DNA of 64,000 bases from JAKPUX01 sp964436305 (lineage in GTDB: Bacteria > Zhuqueibacterota > Zhuqueibacteria > Residuimicrobiales > Residuimicrobiaceae). The notes beneath the pieces are model-generated. The model was not told the DNA's origin. It worked only from the letters and a program-made list of their open reading frames with translations, and searched no databases. The stretch lies in the NCBI GenBank assembly GCA_964436305.1, contig CAYTCI010000003.1, positions 1 through 64,000 on the forward strand. Reading direction: 5' to 3'. A program made the position numbers and the translations under genes. Every line of letters starts with the position of its first letter. Position 1 is the first letter of the stretch. Below, one piece after another: positions 52,818 to 61,726 of this stretch.

Positions 52818-53576
52818 TCAGTTTCCTTCCTGATGGCTCTGGAGGCGCATGACGACCCGCTGGCCCGCTGGCCCGAACTGCAACAGCAGCGGGAGATTAG
52901 CCGGGGGCGGTCCAAGGCAGACGGTCAGCATCCCCTCCGGCCGGGCGATGCGGTTGGTCAGCAGGTCGGTCTTCCAGGCTCGCGCCGCTGTGCTGCCGCT
53001 GCGGCTGAAACGCAGCACCACCTGCCGCACGCTGACCTTGCCGTCGGGGCCCTGGAGTTCACCGCCCTCAAGCACCCGGCCGCTGGCGATCCATGCCTGA
53101 CTTTCGATATCGAGTGCAAAAGCGACCGAATCACCGACGGCGGGAGAGCGCTGCCGCAGCTGGAAGAGCATGGTGAAGAGGTCCATGGCATCGGCGAGGA
53201 AGGGCCAGACGCCCAGGCTGCCGCCCTGCGCGAGCCGCGTCGTCCGGTCGTAATGGATCTCGAGGGTCTGTTCGAGATTGCTCTGATCGATCCGTTTGCG
53301 TACCGTCAGGGGCAAGCCGGTGTGCGGATCGATCTCGGTCTGGTAGAGATTGTGGATGGAGAAGAGCAGGCTGGTGAGTCTTTTGGTATCGATGCGGGCC
53401 TCGATCCGCTGCGGATCGCCGGGTACGAAGCGGATGACCGCCTCGGCCGCGCCGATTCCCTTGAAGGAGAGGGAAAAACCGAGGGTTTCGTTCCGGTCGG
53501 GCGGCAGCGCCGATTGGGAATGCGCACAGAGGGGCAGCAGACAGAGCGCCATGCAGATGCACCGCAGCCGGTTCAT
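52818..53576 (-). CDS. DUF3108 exported protein
   Basis: A 252-residue secreted protein with signal peptide (CICMALCLLPLCAHS). The body is a beta-rich sheet like DUF3108: ETLGFSLSFKGIGAAEAVIR, HNLYQTEIDPHTGLPLTVRK, LFTMLFQLRQRSPAVGDSVA. Similar proteins sit in the periplasm and are often found with envelope-biogenesis genes; their function is not settled. It overlaps the upstream radical-SAM gene by ATGA. Confidence 0.8.
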   Translation of the reverse strand: MNRLRCICMALCLLPLCAHSQSALPPDRNETLGFSLSFKGIGAAEAVIRFVPGDPQRIEARIDTKRLTSLLFSIHNLYQTEIDPHTGLPLTVRKRIDQSNLEQTLEIHYDRTTRLAQGGSLGVWPFLADAMDLFTMLFQLRQRSPAVGDSVAFALDIESQAWIASGRVLEGGELQGPDGKVSVRQVVLRFSRSGSTAARAWKTDLLTNRIARPEGMLTVCLGPPPANLPLLLQFGPAGQRVVMRLQSHQEGN

Positions 53577-54631
53577 GACCGCCGCCGCTGCATGCGCAAA
53601 ATTTTGCGGGCGTTATCCAGCGCCTCGCCGAGCGAGCGCGGATGGACCAGCAGATAGCGCTGGGTGTAGCAGGTGGTCCAGCAGCCGCGGCATGCCCGGT
53701 AGGCCGCCAGCCGTTCACGATAGGCCGGACTCGAAAAGATCTCCCGCATAGAGGATTGGCGGAGGTTGCCGACCGGACCGCCCCAGCAGAGGTGGAGATC
53801 CCCGTTCTCCATGATGGTAGTCCGGCTGCTGAGAAAACGCGAGGCGACGAAGGGACACGGTGTGGTTTCGCCCTGGCGGACAAAGGATTCCACTCCGCGC
53901 ACCCAGGCATTGAGATTGAGGATGTCGGGATTGCGGTCGAGGAAGGCCGCCAGCCGCGTCAGGCGCTCGCCGGGCTGCACCGCGAGATCATCGTCATCGC
54001 GCGTGGTTTCGGTCAGGTGGTGGTAGAGGCCGATGGTTGCTTTCCAGCCGATGCGTTTGGCCGTGGCGATGAGTTCGGGCACCTGATCGAGATTGAGATC
54101 GCTGAGGACGATGTTGCAATAGAGCAGGGAGCGTGAGCCGCCGCGCATGGCCGAAATCATCTCCATGTGCCGCAATACGGTGGCGCTGAAATCCCTGGCG
54201 CCGCGCAGTCGATCCCCGATTTCACCGAAGCCATCGAGTGAGGTCTGGATATTAATGTTGTGGTCGAGGCAGAAGCGGCCGATCTCACGGATCCGCTCGT
54301 TGGTATTGTAGAGTCCGGTGACCAGGGTGGTCGCCACCGGGAAGGTCTTTTTCGCCTCGAGGAGGATTTCCGGCAGATCATGGACCAGCGTGGCTTCGCC
54401 TCCGGAAATAAAGCCGATATAGGCTCCGTACTGCTGCAGTTCGCGGGCGATGCGGCGGAAACTGGCGAGATCCATGCTGGCCGGTTCGGTCGTGCGTTCG
54501 TAAACCTGGCACTGGCGGCAGCGCTGGGTGCAAAGGCGGGTGAGGCGCACCTCGGTACTCGAGTTGAGGGGGCGCCGGTCCCAGGCGTGCGAGAGGATGG
54601 CGGGTCCTTTTTTGACGAGATGTGGGATCAT
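53573..54631 (-). CDS. Radical SAM enzyme with C-terminal cysteine cluster, glycan-cluster enzyme 2
   Basis: A 352-residue radical-SAM protein. The cluster motif is CTQRCRQC in EVRLTRLCTQRCRQCQVYER, followed by FISGGEATLVHDLPEILLEA (the GGE motif with Ala instead of Pro) and TSLDGFGEIGDRLRGA. The C-terminal part has CPF, LHLCWGGPVGNL and CRGCWTTCYTQR, a SPASM-like auxiliary-cluster arrangement ending in the CxxCxxxC form. The ATG at 54631 overlaps the upstream GT2 stop (ATGA). It is not closely alike in sequence to the other two radical-SAM enzymes of the cluster. Confidence 0.85.
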   Translation of the reverse strand: MIPHLVKKGPAILSHAWDRRPLNSSTEVRLTRLCTQRCRQCQVYERTTEPASMDLASFRRIARELQQYGAYIGFISGGEATLVHDLPEILLEAKKTFPVATTLVTGLYNTNERIREIGRFCLDHNINIQTSLDGFGEIGDRLRGARDFSATVLRHMEMISAMRGGSRSLLYCNIVLSDLNLDQVPELIATAKRIGWKATIGLYHHLTETTRDDDDLAVQPGERLTRLAAFLDRNPDILNLNAWVRGVESFVRQGETTPCPFVASRFLSSRTTIMENGDLHLCWGGPVGNLRQSSMREIFSSPAYRERLAAYRACRGCWTTCYTQRYLLVHPRSLGEALDNARKILRMQRRRS

Positions 54632-55782
54632 AGGGCGGCTGCGTGTTTGCGGTCTTTCCATTTGAAATTGCCGAAGGTGCCCATCAAGCCGACGAAGGTG
54701 ATGTAGGGGATCTGAGCGAGAAACCAGAGCGGGAACCAGCGCAACAAATCCGTGCGATGGTAGCGGCGGGCGCAGGTCCAGCTGATCACCCATTCTCCCG
54801 CCAGTTTGCCGGCGAGAGCGAGGGCGAAGAGGCCGAGGTGGCGGTGCAGCACGAGGGCGAACGGCAGGCCCAGGCAGAGGGCTGCGGTAAAGAGATAAAC
54901 CATCACCAGATAGGCGAAGAAGGGGCGGTTGAGAAAAAGCTGGAAAGAGCCATTGGAGGCCCAGCGTTTGCGCTGGTTGATCAATTCGCCGAGGGTTGGC
55001 TGGGGAGCCGAGCTGGCGAAGGCCGCCGGTTCGGCGGCGAAGACGATGCGGCCGCCGGTGTGGGTACGCATGAGCTGCAGCAGCAGCACGTCGTCGCCGG
55101 AGACGCGGTGGGCGACCCGGCTGTAGCCGCCGACCGCCAGAAAAGCCTGGCGGAGAAAAGCGAGGTTCTGCCCGGAAGCCGAGAGCGGCAGTCCGAGGTT
55201 GCAGCTGCCCTCAGCGACCCCCATCAGCGGGATAAAGTCCATAGCCTGCAGGCGCTCGATGGTGTTCTGCGGCTCACCACGGCGGCCGTACTGCGAGAAG
55301 CCGATGACGAAGCAGACGCCCGGAAGAAAGTAACGGGCCATGGTTTCGGCCCAGTGTTTTCCGAGGCGGCAATCGGCATCGGTGGCGAGGATGATCTCAC
55401 CCCGTGCCCGGTCGATGGCCTGCTGCAGGGCATATTTTTTGGGGCTCCAGCCGGCGGGTGTCTCGGTGATGGAGAGCAGCTGGATGAAAGAATAATGTTC
55501 CATGCGGCTGCGCACGATCTCCGCCGTGCGGTCGCTGGAGCCGTCGTCGGCGATGATGATTTCGTAGCGTTCGGCCGGGTATTCCTGGCTGGCGAGGTCA
55601 TCGAGCAGGGCGCCGATGCCGCACTCTTCATTGCGGGCGGCGACGACGACCGTGACGGCCGGCAGATCCGCCCGGCCGGGCACGGCGGGGCGGCGGAGGC
55701 CGATCAAAAAGAGCAGAATGGTGAGCAGATAGAGGGCTGCCAGCACGAGGGTGATGCAGGCGAAAAGGGTCATGAAGGACAT
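54628..55782 (-). CDS. Membrane GT2 glycosyltransferase (GT2-2)
   Basis: A 384-residue protein with an N-terminal TM (LVLAALYLLTILLFLIGLRR), a GT-A domain (VTVVVAARNEECGI, IADDGSSDRTA, ATDADCRLGKHW, SGDDVLLLQL) and QRKRW in INQRKRWASN, then about three TM helices. It is close in layout to GT2-3, -4 and -5 of this cluster, pointing to old duplications. The ATG at 55782 lies 4 nt after the GT2-3 stop, with GGGAG upstream. GKLAGEWVISW in the C-terminal membrane part may contact the acceptor lipid. Confidence 0.88.
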   Translation of the reverse strand: MSFMTLFACITLVLAALYLLTILLFLIGLRRPAVPGRADLPAVTVVVAARNEECGIGALLDDLASQEYPAERYEIIIADDGSSDRTAEIVRSRMEHYSFIQLLSITETPAGWSPKKYALQQAIDRARGEIILATDADCRLGKHWAETMARYFLPGVCFVIGFSQYGRRGEPQNTIERLQAMDFIPLMGVAEGSCNLGLPLSASGQNLAFLRQAFLAVGGYSRVAHRVSGDDVLLLQLMRTHTGGRIVFAAEPAAFASSAPQPTLGELINQRKRWASNGSFQLFLNRPFFAYLVMVYLFTAALCLGLPFALVLHRHLGLFALALAGKLAGEWVISWTCARRYHRTDLLRWFPLWFLAQIPYITFVGLMGTFGNFKWKDRKHAAAL

Positions 55783-55786
55783 GGGG

Positions 55787-56929
55787 TCAGGCTCCCGCCG
55801 GCGCTGCGGATGCGGCCGTCTCTTTCCAGTGGATCCGGCTCAACGGCCCGAGGGCGCCGAAGAGGACGACATAGCCGGCGTGCAGAATTTCTGCCAGGGG
55901 GAAGATCCAGAGAAAGTGCAGCCGGCGCATCGGTTTTGCAAAGTGAACCAGCAGCAACAGCTCGGCAGCACTCTTGCCGGCCCACGCCAGCCATGGGCGG
56001 GGATCGACCGGGGATTGGCAGAGACTCTGGATGGCCCCGGCGAGCAGCAGCAGGTTGAAAAGCCAGGCGAGGGCGAGCACCGAGGTCATTTTAATCCCAT
56101 AGTGGAAGCCCTTGGAGGCATGGCGCAAGCGCTGGCGGAAAAAGGCGCGGCCGCTGGTGAGCAACCGGGTTGGCACGATCGCCTCCGGGGTGAGGGCGTA
56201 GTGTACCTGCCAGCGTGTCCGCTCAAGCACGAGCTTGAGGAAGAGGTCGTCGTCGCCGGAGATGAAGCCGGCGATCGGTGCGAAACCATCGACCTCCGTC
56301 CAGACGGTTTTACGGTAGCCCAGATTGCGGCCGCTGCAGGTCGCCGGCCGCCGCCAGCCGCTGGTGGCGGCCGCCAGGGCGGCCAGCGAGAGGGACTCGA
56401 GGGCGAGAAAGCGCTCCCCCAGGCTGCGTGGCGGCGGGATTTCATACGGCGAGTAGCCGATCACCATACCGACCTCCGGGGTGAAGCAGGCCTGCAGGGC
56501 GGAGATCCAGGTAGGGAGCGGCAGGCAATCGGCGTCCGTGAAGAGGAGAATCTCACCCCGTGCCGCAGCGATGCCCTGGGCGAGGGCGTGCTTTTTCGGC
56601 GAGATTACCTGCTCGCGTCCCTGGCTGTGGATCAGGCGCAGCGGCGAGCCGGGATGGCTGCACTGCCAGGCGAGAAACTGTTCGACGGTCGTATCGTTCG
56701 AGGCATCATCGATGATCACGATCTCGTACCGGTCACGCGGATACTCCTGGCGGTCGAGGGCCTCGAGCAGGGGTGTGATATGCGCCGCCTCATTGCGTGC
56801 AGCGATCAGCACAGAGATGAAGGGCTGTTCTGCGGAGGTGGGCGGCGATTTTAGCCGCCGCAGGCCCTGGACGATGAAGAGCAGTGCGACGATGTAGAGG
56901 ATGGTGAGGGCGAGCAGCAAGGGAATCAT
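55787..56929 (-). CDS. Membrane GT2 glycosyltransferase (GT2-3) with His in place of the QxxRW tryptophan
   Basis: A 380-residue protein of the same layout: TM (LLLALTILYIVALLFIVQGL), GT-A domain with ISVLIAARNEAAHI, IDDASNDTT, FTDADCLPLPTW, SGDDDLFLKL, then RQRLRHASKG. The final Trp of QxxRW is His here. That Trp normally stacks on the acceptor sugar in processive enzymes, so a different acceptor or loss of processivity is likely. ATG 56929 lacks a clear SD; the Wzi-like gene ends 9 nt upstream. C-terminal TM helices include LAWLFNLLLLAGAIQSL. Confidence 0.86.
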   Translation of the reverse strand: MIPLLLALTILYIVALLFIVQGLRRLKSPPTSAEQPFISVLIAARNEAAHITPLLEALDRQEYPRDRYEIVIIDDASNDTTVEQFLAWQCSHPGSPLRLIHSQGREQVISPKKHALAQGIAAARGEILLFTDADCLPLPTWISALQACFTPEVGMVIGYSPYEIPPPRSLGERFLALESLSLAALAAATSGWRRPATCSGRNLGYRKTVWTEVDGFAPIAGFISGDDDLFLKLVLERTRWQVHYALTPEAIVPTRLLTSGRAFFRQRLRHASKGFHYGIKMTSVLALAWLFNLLLLAGAIQSLCQSPVDPRPWLAWAGKSAAELLLLVHFAKPMRRLHFLWIFPLAEILHAGYVVLFGALGPLSRIHWKETAASAAPAGA

Positions 56930-56938
56930 CAGACGGGA

Positions 56939-58513
56939 CTAGTAGTTATAGGAGACTTCGAAACGGGCCAGGTGATCCCCGGCGGTGCGGCCCGCGATCC
57001 GGCCCGCATTGCGGCTGGAGACATGGGTGTAGGCGATCGAGACAAAGAGATCGCGCCGAAGCTGGTCCTGGATGCGAAAGCCGGTCAGGTATTTTTTTTC
57101 CACCAGGCCGTTGAGGAAGTGCTTGGTCGTCCCCTTGCCGGGGCGGGCCTGGGTATCGGCCACGCCCTCGCCCTTGCGGATGCGCTCAAAAGTGGCCTCC
57201 AGGCGGAGATCCCGGCCAAGCTGATAGCCCGCCAGCAAAAAGGCCGAGTCCGAGTTGGGGCCCAGCCAGTGGCCGATGACCTTGTCATAGTGGGTGTAGA
57301 TGTTGATCGAATCGTGGTGGGCGTAGACGAAGGGTTCAACCCGGCTGTATTCCAGCCGCAGGTCCAGATTTCTGGCCCCGAGTGGATCGCTCCAGAGCGC
57401 GCCGGTCAGAAAAGCGAATTTGTTGCCATAGTAGCGGGTCAGGCTTTCGGTGGAGGTCATGTCGTCAATAAAGTACTCCGCATAGAGGCGGGCACCGGGC
57501 AGCAGGGTGCAGCTGAGATTCAAAAAGAGGGTATTGTTGTCACGGTCGCCGAGATGATGTTCGGCGATATGGTAGAGCATGAGCGGATTGAGATAATCCA
57601 TTTCGATATCGCGGCTGCCATAGACGACGGTTTCGCCGCCACCGAGCTGGAGCCCGGGCCGGAGGAGAAAGTCGATCCGGTGCGCGGCCATATATTTGGC
57701 GCCCAGCGGGCTGCGCAGGAAGAGATGGGCGCTGCTGAACGCGAAACGGCGGAAGCGGCTCGAGAGGCGGATCATATCGGCGGGCGGCATGTTGCGGGTG
57801 AGGGCCAGTCCGCTGTGAAATCCCGGCCCCCAGTCGATCTCGTCGCGGCCCACCTGAATGCGCAGCCAGGGCTTTTCCCAGATAAAGTAGGCGATGGCCC
57901 GGTCGCGGAAAACATTGGGGCCGGAAACCGTCACGGGTGAGCCCTTCGAGACGTCATAGTTTTCATCCTGGTCGCTGACGCTTTTTTCGCCGCGGGTGAC
58001 GGCATTGCGGGCGTCGGCATAAAAGCCGAGCACGCCGCCGAGGTTGCCGCGCAGGATCGCCCCGAGTGTGCCCTCGCTCAGGAGATCCGCGGGCTGATAG
58101 CTGCCACCGCGGTTGGAGATGACGCTGACGCTGCTATAGAGGTCGATGAAGGCCTGGCTGGTGCCCTCCTGCCAGCGGGCGGAATGGAGCTCGCCTGGCT
58201 TGGCGGTCACGGCCGGGGTCATCGCCCCGAGTTCATCCGCGAAATCGCCCCTGAGCTGTTCCAGCAGCCGCCGGTCCGTCTGCGAGAGCAGGCCGGGTTT
58301 TTCTGCGGTACGCGCATCAATCGCCGTAATGAGTTTCGCCACCTGGGTGCGATTGAGCGGGCGGTCAAGGAGCGCCAGGGATTTGAAGAGCCCCTTGGCC
58401 TCCATGCGCTCGAGAAATCCATAGCCCCAATAGTCCAGCGGGACATGGACACTCTGCGCGAGCACCGGCAGGGCGCAGAGGAGCAAAAGCAGGCTGAGGC
58501 GGCTGGATTTCAT
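56939..58513 (-). CDS. Wzi-like outer-membrane capsule-assembly barrel
   Basis: A 524-residue exported protein: signal peptide (RLSLLLLLCALPVLAQS), a short helical domain (about 20-95), then long amphipathic strands forming a beta-barrel of about 18 strands. Features of the capsule-assembly Wzi family: YLNPLMLYHIAEHHLGDRDN, QVGRDEIDWGPGFHSGLALT, LYAEYFIDDMTST, and a terminal aromatic (FEVSYNY) as the BAM signal. Wzi is a surface lectin that attaches capsule in E. coli, so it points to an exported polysaccharide as the product. ATG 58513 and ATG 58522 are both possible. The gene has its own promoter and starts the second half of the cluster. Confidence 0.8.
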   Translation of the reverse strand: MKSSRLSLLLLLCALPVLAQSVHVPLDYWGYGFLERMEAKGLFKSLALLDRPLNRTQVAKLITAIDARTAEKPGLLSQTDRRLLEQLRGDFADELGAMTPAVTAKPGELHSARWQEGTSQAFIDLYSSVSVISNRGGSYQPADLLSEGTLGAILRGNLGGVLGFYADARNAVTRGEKSVSDQDENYDVSKGSPVTVSGPNVFRDRAIAYFIWEKPWLRIQVGRDEIDWGPGFHSGLALTRNMPPADMIRLSSRFRRFAFSSAHLFLRSPLGAKYMAAHRIDFLLRPGLQLGGGETVVYGSRDIEMDYLNPLMLYHIAEHHLGDRDNNTLFLNLSCTLLPGARLYAEYFIDDMTSTESLTRYYGNKFAFLTGALWSDPLGARNLDLRLEYSRVEPFVYAHHDSINIYTHYDKVIGHWLGPNSDSAFLLAGYQLGRDLRLEATFERIRKGEGVADTQARPGKGTTKHFLNGLVEKKYLTGFRIQDQLRRDLFVSIAYTHVSSRNAGRIAGRTAGDHLARFEVSYNY

Positions 58514-58580
58514 CGGAACCATCTCTCAATGAGTGCAAGGCGGGTGGTGTCTGGCGGTGGAGCGCCGGAATTTGGAAAGG

Positions 58581-58608
58581 AATATATCAATAATGGCGTT
58601 CAATTCAA
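58581..58608 (-). promoter_or_regulatory. Internal sigma70-like promoter before the Wzi-like gene
   Basis: Minus strand TTGAAT (58608-58603), 16-nt spacer, TATATT (58586-58581), about 68 nt upstream of the start. It lies in the only sizeable gap (105 nt) of the 14.6-kb cluster, dividing it into two transcription units. I find no small peptide gene in the gap. Confidence 0.55.
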
Positions 58609-58618
58609 ATGATTTTCA

Positions 58619-59764
58619 TCATTGCGGCGCCGGGAGGCCGGCAAGACGGCCCTGGCGGTAGTGGCGCCCCTTCCAGGTAAAGCGGCCGAGGAGACCGAGA
58701 AGCCCGATCACCGGAATGTAGAGCAGGTGCAGGAGCGAGGCGAGGAAAAAGGCGCGCCAGTCCCAGCTGCGCCGGACCATGCGTACGCCGAAGCGCATCA
58801 GCAGGGCGTCGCCGGACCACTTGAGCACCAGCGCGGCGAGCGGGATCCACAGCGGGAAGGAGAGAAGGAGCGCCAGGGGCGGGCCGAGCAGGAGAGCCAG
58901 ATAGCTGAGAAAGAGGCCCGCTTCGACCGCCTTGATCCAGGCGGGATAGCAGGCGGACTTGGAGGCCCAGCGGATGCGCTGGCGGAAAAAATCACGCCAT
59001 GAGGTACACGGGAAGGTGGTCACGCCAGCCTCGGGATCAGCGTTGAAGTGGATGGCACCGTGACGGGCCAGTTTCTGGATCAGCAGGTCATCGTCACCCG
59101 AGCCCATTTGCGCGAATCCGCCGTAGCCGCCGTTCTCGAGAAACAGCCGGCGGCGGAAGGCCAGATTGGCGCCATTGGCGATGAGAGGCCGGCGCCAGCC
59201 GATGGCCGCGGCGCCGACCAGTTGGAGGGCCAGGGCGTCAAGGAATTCGATCCGCGCGGGCAGGCTTTTCTCTTCGGGAATCAGAACCCAGGCGGCGACA
59301 GCAGCGGTATCGCGTGCAAAGGCAGCACTCATTTTTTCCACCCAGTTCGGCGGTGTGGAGCAGTCCGCATCGAGGGTGAGGATGATCTCGCCGCCCGCGG
59401 CGGTGATGCCGGCAGCCAGGGCGGCCTTTTTCGGTGCATAGCCGGCCTCGGTCGCCGGTGCGCCCAGGATGCGGATGGACGGGAAGCGGGCGGCAATCCG
59501 CTCGACCGCGGCTCGCGTTCCATCCTCCGAATGATCATCGACCACCACCGTCTCGAGTAACTCACGCGGATAGCTCTGCTTCAGCAGGGTCCCGAGACAA
59601 TAAGGGATGTTCTGTTCTTCATTGCGCGCGGCGATCACCACCGAGGCTTTGGGCAGGGTCTCACCGGCGCGCGGTCGATGCAGCCGTCGCAAACCGCTGA
59701 GGCTCCAGGCGATGAACAGGAGATAGAGGAGCGAAAGGAGGAGGTAGAACAAGGGCGCGATCAT
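58619..59764 (-). CDS. Membrane GT2 glycosyltransferase (GT2-4)
   Basis: A 381-residue protein: TM (LFYLLLSLLYLLFIAWSL), GT-A domain with ASVVIAARNEEQNI, VDDHSEDGT, TLDADCSTPPNW, GSGDDDLLIQKL and QRIRW in FRQRIRWASKSA, and about three C-terminal TM helices (AGLFLSYLALLLGPPLALLL). The ATG at 59764 overlaps the stop of the flippase-like gene by ATGA. The four motifs are intact. It is last in the first transcription unit of the cluster, before the internal promoter. Confidence 0.88.
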   Translation of the reverse strand: MIAPLFYLLLSLLYLLFIAWSLSGLRRLHRPRAGETLPKASVVIAARNEEQNIPYCLGTLLKQSYPRELLETVVVDDHSEDGTRAAVERIAARFPSIRILGAPATEAGYAPKKAALAAGITAAGGEIILTLDADCSTPPNWVEKMSAAFARDTAAVAAWVLIPEEKSLPARIEFLDALALQLVGAAAIGWRRPLIANGANLAFRRRLFLENGGYGGFAQMGSGDDDLLIQKLARHGAIHFNADPEAGVTTFPCTSWRDFFRQRIRWASKSACYPAWIKAVEAGLFLSYLALLLGPPLALLLSFPLWIPLAALVLKWSGDALLMRFGVRMVRRSWDWRAFFLASLLHLLYIPVIGLLGLLGRFTWKGRHYRQGRLAGLPAPQ

Positions 59765-60738
59765 GCCGGACCTCGCATGCGGATGGAGTGAGCCCTGCGG
59801 GCGGTGCTCCGGCGAAGAAGCAGGACCAGTCCGGCCAGGGCGGGCATCAAAACGTTGATAAAAAAGAGCAACAGGGAGCCATCGAAGGCCGGCGCCGGAG
59901 GAATCCCCAGTTCGCCAAGAAAATAGATGGCGGCGCTTTCGCGAATGCCCAGATCGCCGATCGAGATCGGCAGCATGGTCTTGACCCAAAGGGTGGCCAT
60001 CAGGGCCTGCAGTCCGCGCATCAGCGGCAAGAAGCAAAAGGCACGGATCAGGAGATAGAACTGGAGCAGATAGGTCAGGACCTGTCCGAGGGCCAGCAGG
60101 CTGATCCGCAGGGCCAACAACGGCGGTACATGCTCGAGGCTGGAGATGGTCCGGGCGAGTTTGTTGCGATGCTCCCAGTGTTTGCGGAATTTTTTCAGGA
60201 TCCCGGCCAGAAAGGGGGGATGGAGCAGCAGCAGGAAGAGCACGGCAAAAAAGGCCAGGGCGACGATCAGGAGCGGCAACCAGACCAGCAGTTCGGTCTC
60301 TTTTTTCAGGATGGGTATCATGCCGATCAGCCCGAAAAAGAGCAGGGTCAGGAAGGCGTAGCATTTATCCAGCAGGGTGAGACCGAGCAGCCGCGGCCAG
60401 TCGTTGCCGGCGATGAGGAAAGCCCGGCCGAATTCGCCGACCCGCCCGGGGGTGATGAAGCCGAGGGTGATCCCGGAGAGGAGCGAGGAGAAGATTTGCC
60501 GCGCCGGCACCTGGGGCTGAACCTGGCGGACCAGCAGGGCCCAGCGGCGGTATTGGAAGTACAGGTTGAGGCCGAGGAGGAGCACGGCCGGGAGGATCCA
60601 GAGAATCCGGGCCTGGAGGAGTGCCGCTTGAAGCTCAGCGGCGTGGATACGCCGGACCAGCATCGCCACAACGATGACGGCAATCGCCACCTTGGCGAGG
60701 ATCAGGACGCGTTTATGCCGGGTAAAGGGAGAGGCCAT
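59761..60738 (-). CDS. LPG-synthase-TM / UPF0104-family membrane protein (flippase-like)
   Basis: A 325-residue polytopic protein with eight or so TM helices. Family blocks: LLLGLNLYFQYRRWALLVR, LLSGITLGFITPGRVGEFGR, WPRLLGLTLLDKCYAFLTL and LPISIGDLGIRESAAIYFL (the conserved G-x-R-E segment). This family includes the membrane half of MprF and AglD-neighbour proteins and is often proposed to move lipid-linked substrates. Here it could flip the glycolipid made by the GT2s, since no Wzx or ABC exporter is present. It overlaps the radical-SAM gene by 26 nt and GT2-4 by 4 nt; no strong SD precedes the ATG at 60738. Confidence 0.85.
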   Translation of the reverse strand: MASPFTRHKRVLILAKVAIAVIVVAMLVRRIHAAELQAALLQARILWILPAVLLLGLNLYFQYRRWALLVRQVQPQVPARQIFSSLLSGITLGFITPGRVGEFGRAFLIAGNDWPRLLGLTLLDKCYAFLTLLFFGLIGMIPILKKETELLVWLPLLIVALAFFAVLFLLLLHPPFLAGILKKFRKHWEHRNKLARTISSLEHVPPLLALRISLLALGQVLTYLLQFYLLIRAFCFLPLMRGLQALMATLWVKTMLPISIGDLGIRESAAIYFLGELGIPPAPAFDGSLLLFFINVLMPALAGLVLLLRRSTARRAHSIRMRGPA

Positions 60739-61726
60739 CGCTGCAATTCAGACAAATGTGAGGTGCCTTGCCGGAGCACTGTTGTCGGCGAAAGGCGCGG
60801 GAGGCCGGACCGCGCAGGGCTGCCGCCAGCGGTTCCGAACCATTGCCGAGGAGATGCTCACCGTTCTTATCAAAACAGCAAGGAACGATATTTCCATCCC
60901 AATGGACGACACAGGAGTAGGCCAGGCGCGAGCAGGGGAGACGACGGCCGCTCCTGGTCAGCCAGCGATCCTCCTGCAGAGGATAGCGCCGGAAGCGCGG
61001 ATCGGCAGGCAGGAAATCTTCCGCCGGCATGCCGGCATGGAGGTAGAGCGACTTGAGGAGCAGATGGTCCGCGCCCCAGGCGCGGGCGGCTGCTGCCATC
61101 CCCGGCAGCTCGTATTCGTTTTGGCGGGTGATTACGAACTGGAGATAGAGACGCGGCGTCGACCGGCCCAGGGACCGGCGCGCCTGGCGCAGATGGCGCA
61201 GGCCGGCTTGCAGCTTTGCCAGCGAGCCCCCGCGGCGAATGGCGGCATAGCGCTCCGGCGTCACCGCATCGGCCGAAATAATCAGGGCATCCAGGCCGCT
61301 GGCGACGACCTCGCGAGCCAGGGCCGGATCGGCCAGTCGCTGACCGTTGGTGCTGCTGACGACGCAGATCCGGTGCGATTTGGCCAGCCGCACCATCTCG
61401 GGAAAATCGGGATGGAGGAGGGGCTCACCCTGGTCGTAGAGCAGCAGATAAAGCAGATGGTGCTGATTCACCTGCAGGATGTGACGGTAGAGGTCAAGAT
61501 CCATCCATCCGCCGGGACGCGTCAGCGTGCCGGTACCGGTTTCGCAGTGCGGACAGCGCAGATCACAGAGATTGGTAGGCTCAATGCTGAGGACGTAGGG
61601 TGCTCCCCAAAAGTGCGGGCGTCCGTCGAGGCGGCCGGCGGCGGTCGCAGCCAGAGCCCCGGCGGCCTGCAGGGCCCGCTGCGGCGTCAGAGCCGGCAGC
61701 AGCCGCGACCAGGGGATCTCTTTCAT
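60713..61726 (-). CDS. Radical SAM/SPASM enzyme, glycan-cluster enzyme 3
   Basis: A 337-residue radical-SAM protein. The cluster motif is CDLRCPHC (IEPTNLCDLRCPHCETG), followed by YDQGEPLLHPDFPEMVRLAK and the SAM-binding VVSSTNGQRL. The C-terminal SPASM-like domain has the classic order: PCSRLAYSCVVHWDGNIVPC, then C, C and CLNC near the end, so one or two auxiliary clusters are expected. The ATG at 61726 follows GGGGAGG and overlaps the methyltransferase stop by ATGA. The sequence differs clearly from the other two radical-SAM enzymes, so three separate chemistries are likely. No peptide precursor lies nearby. Confidence 0.87.
   Translation of the reverse strand: MKEIPWSRLLPALTPQRALQAAGALAATAAGRLDGRPHFWGAPYVLSIEPTNLCDLRCPHCETGTGTLTRPGGWMDLDLYRHILQVNQHHLLYLLLYDQGEPLLHPDFPEMVRLAKSHRICVVSSTNGQRLADPALAREVVASGLDALIISADAVTPERYAAIRRGGSLAKLQAGLRHLRQARRSLGRSTPRLYLQFVITRQNEYELPGMAAAARAWGADHLLLKSLYLHAGMPAEDFLPADPRFRRYPLQEDRWLTRSGRRLPCSRLAYSCVVHWDGNIVPCCFDKNGEHLLGNGSEPLAAALRGPASRAFRRQQCSGKAPHICLNCSDGLSLYPA

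Noticed and set aside
58514..58618. Small RiPP precursor gene in the only gap of the radical-SAM/GT2 cluster
   Set aside because: The gap is filled by a promoter and leader; no start codon with an SD and peptide-like frame was found on either strand.
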